Made by a program: the position numbers and the translations under genes
Origin: CAZWFW01 sp964633445
GTDB taxonomy: Archaea; Undinarchaeota; CAZWFW01
Reading direction: 5' to 3'
DNA length: 11,026 nucleotides
Assembly (NCBI GenBank): GCA_964633445.1
Contig: CAZWFW010000038.1
Coordinates: 1-11,026, forward strand
The notes under the pieces: model-generated
What the model saw: only the letters and a program-made list of their open reading frames with translations
What the model was told of the DNA's origin: nothing
Database searches by the model: none
Shown: one piece after another, positions 6,486 through 11,026 of the stretch
How positions within the stretch are numbered: position 1 is the stretch's first letter
Layout: each line of letters starts with the position of its first letter

Positions 6486-7132
6486 TAAAGCTGCTTGAGA
6501 GAAGCATTAAAGGGCTTCAGTTGCATGAGTTGAAGAATCTCTACAAGGCACATGTTTTAGACCTATGTGCCCTATATGTTCTTACTAATGCCTTCGAGTG
6601 GATAAACGTTAATTTAAGGGAAAAAGGAAGAATAACACCATTGGAGGATGAAATAGTTGCACGCCTCATTAGAGCTGCTCTCGCGGAAATGACTTTGGCT
6701 TTAGGAAATAGTGTGGAGATCCTAGCGAAAGCTTTTGAAGGAACCCCCATCTCCAAGGGTTTTAACACAGACGCCATGAAAGGATATGGGATAAGTATGA
6801 GAAGGAGATCTATTGAAGTTCTTAGGGAGAGACCAGGGGAGAAGGTTCTAGAGTTGCGGGATGAGCTAGAAAAAAAGATAGGGAAACCTTTAACCCACAG
6901 AGATTTGCTATGGGTACCAGAATGGTTTGGTAGATGGGGAAGACCTAGCCTTGGTGATGAGCTAATAAACCCTTTAAATAATACAAGAATAATACTTAGG
7001 CATGCGCCTTCTCCCAGAGGGACTCCCTGGAGAAGATGGGCCGTTAGTAGGATAAGGGTCCCAAACTTGTCGAAAGCTATAGAACATCTAGAAAAGAATT
7101 TGAAAAGAATTGAAGTTGGAATAACTCCCTAA
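6482..7132 (+). CDS. Unrecognised 216-residue protein, second gene of the ribbon-helix-helix operon
   Basis: I do not recognise this family. The GTG start overlaps the preceding TGA (GTGA, four bases). Residues 1-90 appear helical, with a hydrophobic stretch near 24-41 that is too mixed to be a confident membrane segment. A charged helical stretch at 105-135 follows. Then comes a tryptophan- and arginine-rich part: LLWVPEWFGRWGRPS at 142-156, then RHAPSPRGTPWRRW at 173-186. The tail 196-210 is helical again. The basic, aromatic C-terminal third could contact nucleic acid or a partner, which is inference. The context of a small DNA-binding protein plus a larger unknown on one promoter resembles a toxin-antitoxin or regulator-effector pair. 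No nuclease, kinase or acetyltransferase motif is visible. The GTG start is likely, but a later start cannot be excluded. Confidence 0.7.
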   Translation: MIKLLERSIKGLQLHELKNLYKAHVLDLCALYVLTNAFEWINVNLREKGRITPLEDEIVARLIRAALAEMTLALGNSVEILAKAFEGTPISKGFNTDAMKGYGISMRRRSIEVLRERPGEKVLELRDELEKKIGKPLTHRDLLWVPEWFGRWGRPSLGDELINPLNNTRIILRHAPSPRGTPWRRWAVSRIRVPNLSKAIEHLEKNLKRIEVGITP

Positions 7133-7165
7133 CAAAAAGCTAAAAGTTTGTATGGAAAAAAAGGG

Positions 7166-7339
7166 TTATCTCCAAGCGAACCAGTGTTTAAGATATCCTA
7201 TTAAAAATCCTAGAAGAAACGTTAAGCCTAAAGCAATCATACTGGGTGTACCTTGAGAAATTATGTTCTCGTATCCCTCAATAATCATAGATAATATGCC
7301 AGATAGCTCCATACTAGTTTTAATATTGTCAGCTATCAT
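7166..7339 (-). CDS. Putative single-pass membrane microprotein, 57 residues
   Basis: An open frame on the minus strand begins at ATG 7339 and ends TAA at 7166-7168, with an in-frame TAA only 9 bases before the start. The first 30 residues are polar to amphipathic (start MIADNIKTSMELSG). Residues 33-50 (SMIALGLTFLLGFLIGYL) form a clear membrane helix, followed by the short basic aromatic tail KHWFAWR. Positive charges after the helix suggest an outside-to-inside topology with the tail in the cytoplasm. No SD precedes it; Met10 or Met18 could be the true start. It converges with the 216-residue unknown gene, 33 bp away. Support comes from a sensible amino-acid pattern and an otherwise empty region, not from recognised homology. 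The function is unknown. Confidence 0.55.
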   Translation of the reverse strand: MIADNIKTSMELSGILSMIIEGYENIISQGTPSMIALGLTFLLGFLIGYLKHWFAWR

Positions 7340-7457
7340 TAATAATAATTACTGATTTTGTTATCTTGAAGTTGTTAGCACCAGCTAGAATATCTTTTAA
7401 TGTATAATTTCTTTTTTAGAATTCTTTGCTAAACTTATTTGCGTAGTCCGTTTTTAG

Positions 7458-7482
7458 AATGACCGCAAAGAGTCGGTTCATT
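7458..7482. other. Imperfect hairpin in the non-coding gap before speD-speE
   Basis: AATGACCG and CGGTTCATT pair as 5 + 3 base pairs with one bulged T around an eight-base loop. It sits in the 251 bp gap 7340-7590, which otherwise holds the upstream region of the microprotein and the speD-speE promoter and leader. It is too far upstream to be in the predicted speD-speE leader. No C/D-box or tRNA-like pattern was found. The significance is uncertain. Confidence 0.25.
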
Positions 7483-7533
7483 TCAGATATATCCTAGCGA
7501 AAATCATTTAAAGTTTACTAGGATGATAAACTA

Positions 7534-7543
7534 TTAAATATAA
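7534..7543 (+). promoter_or_regulatory. TATA-like box for the speD-speE fusion
   Basis: TTAAATATAA lies about 52 bp upstream of the ATG at 7591. It would start transcription near 7563, leaving a leader of about 28 bases that includes the SD site. Confidence 0.5.
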
Positions 7544-7580
7544 TAAAAACTAATAGTAAAAAACTAACCATAACCAAAAC

Positions 7581-7587
7581 GGAGGTG
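7581..7587 (+). promoter_or_regulatory. Shine-Dalgarno site that decides the speD-speE start
   Basis: GGAGGTG precedes the ATG at 7591 with five bases between its GGAGG core and the start. A GTG at 7585 is in frame but lies inside the SD site itself, so 7591 is the better start. Confidence 0.8.
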
Positions 7588-7590
7588 AAG

Positions 7591-8775
7591 ATGCTAGGTA
7601 AACATATAGTAGTGGAGTTTTACGGATGTAACTTTGAAAAACTGAACAATTTGGAGGAAATTAGGAAAACTATGCTGGAAGCTACTAAAGCAATAAAGGC
7701 TCATATTCTAGGCGACATATTTCACAGATTTAATCCTCAGGGTGTTACTGGCATAATTGCGATAAGTGAAAGTCATCTTTCAATCCATACGTGGCCAGAG
7801 TATGGCTATGCAGCCGTTGATATATTTACCTGTGGCAATGTTGAACCGTGGGAGGCCTTAAAGGTCATGAAGAACTACTTTAAGCCAAAACGCATGACTT
7901 ATAAATTCTTTGGAAGAGGAGGTAAGGAAGATGCATGTTATTTTGAGGAAAAGCTTGATTCCTCAGTATCCCTTGCAATGAAGGTTGACAATGTGATTTT
8001 TTCTGATCTTGCAGACAATATGAAGATTGATATTTTCGAGAATAAGAGATTTGGCAAGGTTTTGATGATTGATGGAAAGATTCAACTAACGCAGGCAGAT
8101 GAGAGAAATTATCACGAGGCTATCGTACACCCAGCCATGAACTTGGTTGAAGATGCAAGAAGGGTTCTCATAGTTGGAGGTGGAGATGGTTGCTCTGCTA
8201 GAGAAGTTCTAAAATACGATAATGTTGAAAGGATTGACTTAGTTGATATTTCGAAAACTGTTGTAGATACCTCAAAGAAATATTTAAGTGATATAAACGA
8301 AGGCGCTTTGGAGCATGAGAAAGTTAATGTCATAATATCGGAGGCCCGCAAATATCTAGAGGAGTGCAACGAGAAATACGATGTAGTTATTGTCGATTCA
8401 ACAGACCCCATAAAAGATGCTTGCAAGTTGTTTACGCTGGAGTTTTATGACTTGGTTAAGAAGAAGTTAAGGGGAAAGGGTGCGATGGTTACACATGCTG
8501 GTTCTTTATTCTATCATGTCTATTTCTTCACATCCGTTGTTAAGACATTAAAACAGCTTTTCTCTTCTGTTTTCCCGTATTCTTCATGGATTCCTTCTTA
8601 TCCTGGCGGTCTCTGGGGTTTCGTTTTGGCTTCTGACTCCGAAATAGATCCCAAGAGAAAAATCGAGGGTACAACCCTTTTTGATTCTCTTGCTGAAGCT
8701 TCCGCAGAGAAATTCTACTGCGAGGCGAAAGGAAAGATAATAACCGACGAAAATATTAGAGAATTTGAGTTCTAG
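7591..8775 (+). CDS. S-adenosylmethionine decarboxylase fused to an aminopropyltransferase (spermidine-synthase family)
   Basis: One polypeptide of 394 residues carries two successive polyamine enzymes. Residues 1-112 are a prokaryotic SpeD. The segment SESHLSIHTWPEYGYAAVD holds the self-cleavage site between E60 and S61 (S61 becomes the pyruvoyl group), H66 and the C81 of FTCG. Residues 120-394 are an aminopropyltransferase with DGKIQLTQADERNYHE (161-176), AdoMet-site GGGDG (196-200), catalytic VDSTDP (268-273) and IPSYPGG (334-340). Decarboxylated AdoMet made by the first domain would donate its aminopropyl group in the second. The acceptor (putrescine, agmatine or another amine) cannot be read from sequence. 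Oddities: SEA at 250-252 where many relatives have a (G)D(G/A) step, and VTHAGS in place of the usual VxQ. Self-cleavage would leave residues 1-60 as a separate beta chain and the rest as alpha chain plus transferase. Confidence 0.93.
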   Translation: MLGKHIVVEFYGCNFEKLNNLEEIRKTMLEATKAIKAHILGDIFHRFNPQGVTGIIAISESHLSIHTWPEYGYAAVDIFTCGNVEPWEALKVMKNYFKPKRMTYKFFGRGGKEDACYFEEKLDSSVSLAMKVDNVIFSDLADNMKIDIFENKRFGKVLMIDGKIQLTQADERNYHEAIVHPAMNLVEDARRVLIVGGGDGCSAREVLKYDNVERIDLVDISKTVVDTSKKYLSDINEGALEHEKVNVIISEARKYLEECNEKYDVVIVDSTDPIKDACKLFTLEFYDLVKKKLRGKGAMVTHAGSLFYHVYFFTSVVKTLKQLFSSVFPYSSWIPSYPGGLWGFVLASDSEIDPKRKIEGTTLFDSLAEASAEKFYCEAKGKIITDENIREFEF

Positions 8776-8791
8776 AAAATACTAGAAACCC

Positions 8792-8798
8792 TTAAGTA
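8792..8798 (+). promoter_or_regulatory. TATA-like box for the AEC permease gene
   Basis: TTAAGTA is centred 27 bp before the ATG at 8822, in the 46 bp gap after speD-speE. It predicts a leaderless transcript. It is an imperfect match, so read-through from speD-speE is an alternative. Confidence 0.4.
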
Positions 8799-8821
8799 TC
8801 CAGCAGCTCATTCCTTATAAA

Positions 8822-9700
8822 ATGATATTTTGGACCTTCGCGGAAAATATCCTAGCAGCTTTCATCATCTTACTTCTCGGTATCGCTCTCTCCAGAAAAT
8901 GGCGAAAAGTCGACTGGATGGATCCTCTAAACTCATTTGCCTATTATATTGCATTGCCATCGCTCCTACTAACCTCTCTCTGGAAGATGAATGTTGAGCA
9001 GATTTCTATTGATTTCTTCCTACTTAACTATCTTGCCATATTTTTGGGAATCGTCCTAGCATTTTCGATTTTCAAAATCCTGAGATTTGAGCACCCTTTA
9101 ATTCTAAGTTTTTCGTCAAATTTTGGAAACACCGCTTACTTGGGAATACCCCTCACAATTCTGTTGTTCGGCAAGGGGTACGTTGGTGTGGCAGCAATTG
9201 CAAGCTTTATCTACACATCCACCCTACCACTATACATCCTAGCATTTGAAGGGAGAGTAAAAATTGTATGTATACGAAATCCCATCTTCCTATCTGTTAT
9301 TGGTGGCATAACTCTTAATTTGCTAAAAATACCAAAAATTAATTTCCTGTTTAACGCAATAAAGATTTTGGGAGACTCTGCACCAGGTGTTGCTTTGTTT
9401 GCTTTAGGATTATGGATCGGTGTTAGGGGGGTAAAAATAAAAGGAAATGTCGTTGCATTATTCCTCTATAAGCTGTTTGCCCTACCATCAATTCTCCTAC
9501 TTCTTTATTTTTCAGGAATTTTTACTATAAATGAGACTGTATTTAAAATAGCGTTGTTAGAAGCGGCGATGCCTCTCGCAATTACAAACTTCATCCTTGC
9601 AAAGAAATACGAGAAACTTACTGAGGAAATATCATCTGCCATTGTCCTAACAACTTTCGCTTCTCTTCTTACGGTAATCGTTTTTATTCTAGCAGTTTGA
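8822..9700 (+). CDS. AEC-family permease (auxin efflux carrier/malate permease type)
   Basis: This 292-residue membrane protein has about ten predicted helices (near 5-23, 37-54, 66-86, 94-116, 119-141, 152-171, 186-202, 209-232, 242-260, 271-291). Family signatures are NFGNTAYLGIPL at 100-111, LGDSAPGVALFALGL at 183-197 and LLEAAMPLAITNFILAKKY at 245-263. These match the two inverted halves of AEC transporters, with conserved N and P residues in broken helices. Prokaryotic members move malate, other organic anions or amino-acid-like solutes; the substrate here is unknown. It follows speD-speE by 46 bp on the same strand, so a link to polyamine or amino-acid transport is possible but not shown. 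Its last 12 bases overlap the end of the convergent thymidylate kinase gene. Confidence 0.9.
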   Translation: MIFWTFAENILAAFIILLLGIALSRKWRKVDWMDPLNSFAYYIALPSLLLTSLWKMNVEQISIDFFLLNYLAIFLGIVLAFSIFKILRFEHPLILSFSSNFGNTAYLGIPLTILLFGKGYVGVAAIASFIYTSTLPLYILAFEGRVKIVCIRNPIFLSVIGGITLNLLKIPKINFLFNAIKILGDSAPGVALFALGLWIGVRGVKIKGNVVALFLYKLFALPSILLLLYFSGIFTINETVFKIALLEAAMPLAITNFILAKKYEKLTEEISSAIVLTTFASLLTVIVFILAV

Positions 9701-10297
9701 ACTTAATTTCTCCTCCAAAATTTTTTTTACATACCTCACCACATCATCAAATGATTTTTCGGCATCAACAACAATAATATTTTCAAACTTTTCCGAGAGT
9801 CTCAAATAAGCTTCTCTTACTTTAGCTAGAAAATCCCTTCTTTCGAAAATACTGCTAGGCTCAACCCTGTTAAGCGCAACTTCTGGGGAAGCGTCTAGCA
9901 ATATAATTAGGTCTGGTCTTTCCGCAAATTTGTTGATTTCCTCCAACCACCTTTCATCAATGCCCTGAGCAGATTGGTAGGCTATTGAGCAAATGTAACA
10001 CCTATCGCCAATAATGATAAAGCCGTTTTCCTTCCATTTCCTTATTTTTTCGCAAAACTCAAGTCTGTTGGCTGCAAACAGCAAAGCTATTACCTTAGCA
10101 TCATAATTTAAAACTCCACGCTCAGCCAATTTTACAAGTTCCCCTATTTTGCTAGAGGCGTTTGGTTCCTTTATTAACACGCATTTTTTTCCTTTGGATT
10201 CAAGCCATTTTTTTATTTCATTCGCTACGCTTGTTTTTCCAGCTCCGTCAATTCCGACAAAAGCTATATATACGCCAGGAGATCTCTTTTTGTTCAT
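9689..10297 (-). CDS. tmk: Thymidylate kinase (dTMP kinase)
   Basis: This enzyme phosphorylates dTMP to dTDP with ATP, an essential step for dTTP supply. The 202 residues match the family. P-loop GIDGAGKT is at 15-22, KEPNASSKIGE at 43-53 stands where many members have an EPGGT-type motif, the GDRCYICSIAYQ block with the DR pair is at 97-108, and a lid-like stretch VEPSSIFERRDF is at 145-156. The EPN instead of EPG step is a mild departure seen in divergent archaeal members; a related nucleoside-monophosphate kinase cannot be wholly excluded. ATG 10297 lies about 26 bp from an AT-rich TATA region shared with the divergent rpl15e, so the mRNA is probably leaderless. The gene runs tail-to-tail into the AEC permease gene with a 12 bp overlap. 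Confidence 0.9.
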   Translation of the reverse strand: MNKKRSPGVYIAFVGIDGAGKTSVANEIKKWLESKGKKCVLIKEPNASSKIGELVKLAERGVLNYDAKVIALLFAANRLEFCEKIRKWKENGFIIIGDRCYICSIAYQSAQGIDERWLEEINKFAERPDLIILLDASPEVALNRVEPSSIFERRDFLAKVREAYLRLSEKFENIIVVDAEKSFDDVVRYVKKILEEKLSSNC

Positions 10298-10317
10298 TGT
10301 TTATTGTATCAAAAAAG

Positions 10318-10330
10318 CTTTAAAAATAAT
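10318..10330. promoter_or_regulatory. Shared AT-rich promoter core between tmk and rpl15e
   Basis: The 57 bp between the two start codons holds one strong AT box, CTTTAAAAATAAT. On the minus strand it is centred about 26 bp before the tmk ATG (10297). On the plus strand it is about 30 bp before the rpl15e ATG (10355). Both transcripts would then be leaderless and share overlapping TATA elements. Confidence 0.5.
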
Positions 10331-10354
10331 TTCCTAAAATTATTTTACATTACC

Positions 10355-10942
10355 ATGGCAGGAATGTATGCGTACATAAGGCAGGCATGGAAGGTCCCTG
10401 ACAGAAGTTATGTAGGCGAGTTACTGAAGGAAAGATTGATTAGGTGGAGAAGGGAACCAAGCGTTGTTAGGATCGAGAAACCTACCCGCTTGGATAGAGC
10501 GAGAGCTTTGGGTTATAAGGCTAAGCAAGGGTTTGTTGTTGTAAGGGTTAGGGTAAGGAAGGGTGGTCAAAGAAAGAGTAGGCCAAGAAAGGGTAGAAAG
10601 CCTAGTAAGATGGGTGTTCTTAAGATTTATTTAAGAAAGAGCATTCAACAAATCGCTGAAGAGAGGGCTGCAAGAAAATTTCCAAACCTAGAAGTTTTGA
10701 ATTCTTACTGGGTTGGAGAAGATGGTCAACATAAGTGGTATGAGGTTATAATGGTTGATCCAGCGCATCCCGTAATAAAATCTGATCCAGATATTAACTG
10801 GATTTGCGAGAAGCAACATAAACGCAGAGTTTTTAGAGGTTTAACATCCGCAGGCAAGAAATCGAGGGGTTTGAGGAATAAGGGTAAGGGTGCTGAAAAG
10901 GTTAGGCCAAGCTTAAGAGCAAATCAAAGAAAAGGAAACTAA
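10355..10942 (+). CDS. rpl15e: Large-subunit ribosomal protein L15e (eL15)
   Basis: A structural protein of the archaeal and eukaryotic large ribosomal subunit, absent from bacteria, so it anchors the window to Archaea. The product is 195 residues, basic throughout. Typical blocks are MYAYIRQAWK near the start, the RIEKPTRLDRARALGYKAKQ segment, a glycine- and basic-rich patch GGQRKSRPRKGRKP, and the tail FRGLTSAGKKSRGLRNKGKG. The frame stays open upstream to an ATG at 10304, but that extension has no family match. The start at 10355 (MAGMYAYIR) matches the family and lies at the right distance from the TATA region for a leaderless mRNA. tRNA-Val follows 10 bp after the stop and is probably on the same transcript. 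Confidence 0.97.
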   Translation: MAGMYAYIRQAWKVPDRSYVGELLKERLIRWRREPSVVRIEKPTRLDRARALGYKAKQGFVVVRVRVRKGGQRKSRPRKGRKPSKMGVLKIYLRKSIQQIAEERAARKFPNLEVLNSYWVGEDGQHKWYEVIMVDPAHPVIKSDPDINWICEKQHKRRVFRGLTSAGKKSRGLRNKGKGAEKVRPSLRANQRKGN

Positions 10943-10952
10943 ATCAATCTGA

Positions 10953-11025
10953 GGGCCCGTGGTCTAGTGGTAAGGACGCCGCGCTCACAACGCGGAGGTC
11001 GGGGGTTCAAATCCCCTCGGGCCCA
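10953..11025 (+). tRNA. tRNA-Val (anticodon CAC)
   Basis: A complete 73-base cloverleaf. The acceptor GGGCCCG pairs with CGGGCCC, with discriminator A. The D stem is GTCT/GGAC. The anticodon stem CCGCG/CGCGG encloses the loop CTCACAA, giving anticodon CAC (reads GTG). The T arm is GGGGG-TTCAAAT-CCCCT, with a G-T closing pair. There is no intron. The one base left after the discriminator is T, so no CCA is encoded here. It lies 10 bp after rpl15e on the same strand and shows no TATA box of its own, which suggests co-transcription. Confidence 0.97.
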
Positions 11026-11026
11026 T

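Noticed and set aside
7585..7590. GTG at 7585 as the speD-speE start
   Set aside because: It lies within the Shine-Dalgarno site of the ATG at 7591.
10304..10354. 17-residue N-terminal extension of L15e
   Set aside because: It covers the shared promoter and has no counterpart in the family; ATG 10355 fits both family length and TATA spacing.
1..11026. CRISPR array, integrase, or complete insertion sequence
   Set aside because: No regularly spaced direct repeats, recombinase motifs or transposase frames were found on either strand.

Overview
The window reads as the chromosome of an AT-rich, probably thermophilic archaeon. The evidence is an archaeal-type methionine adenosyltransferase, ribosomal protein L15e (archaea and eukaryotes only), an archaeal/actinobacterial-type inositol-phosphate synthase, 6-phospho-3-hexuloisomerase, tRNA genes without an encoded CCA, and TATA boxes 25-30 bp upstream of several start codons, as expected for leaderless mRNAs. 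A few genes instead have a leader with a Shine-Dalgarno (SD) site. The sequence alone does not fix the lineage; a TACK-type archaeon is a guess.

Layout. Positions 1-1669 (minus strand) hold hexuloisomerase, cut by the left edge, and myo-inositol-1-phosphate synthase. Both draw on hexose phosphates. Positions 1983-3905 (minus) hold a PD-(D/E)XK nuclease plus P-loop ATPase of the DUF2075 type, broken by three single-base frameshifts of the same sense. It starts 18 bp from the 3' end of tRNA-Arg(CCT), so this is the accessory spot of the window. Positions 4107-4868 (plus) encode an unrecognised protein with a GXGXG beta-helix. Next comes a short patch resembling an IS200/IS605 end, then metK (minus). 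Diverging from metK is a two-gene module (6303-7132): a small ribbon-helix-helix protein overlapping a 216-residue protein of no recognised family. A 57-codon membrane microprotein (7166-7339, minus) has no other annotation.

Positions 7591-8775 encode S-adenosylmethionine decarboxylase fused to an aminopropyltransferase. MetK makes AdoMet, and this fusion decarboxylates it and transfers its aminopropyl group to make a polyamine. An AEC-family permease follows, overlapping tail-to-tail with thymidylate kinase. Thymidylate kinase and rpl15e are divergent and appear to share one AT-rich promoter. tRNA-Val(CAC) lies 10 bp after rpl15e.

Most of the window is core metabolism and translation. The parts that deserve attention are the frameshifted nuclease-ATPase, the SpeD-SpeE fusion, the ribbon-helix-helix/unknown pair, the GXGXG protein and the microprotein. 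I did not find a clearly new multi-gene defence or mobile system, and no CRISPR array.
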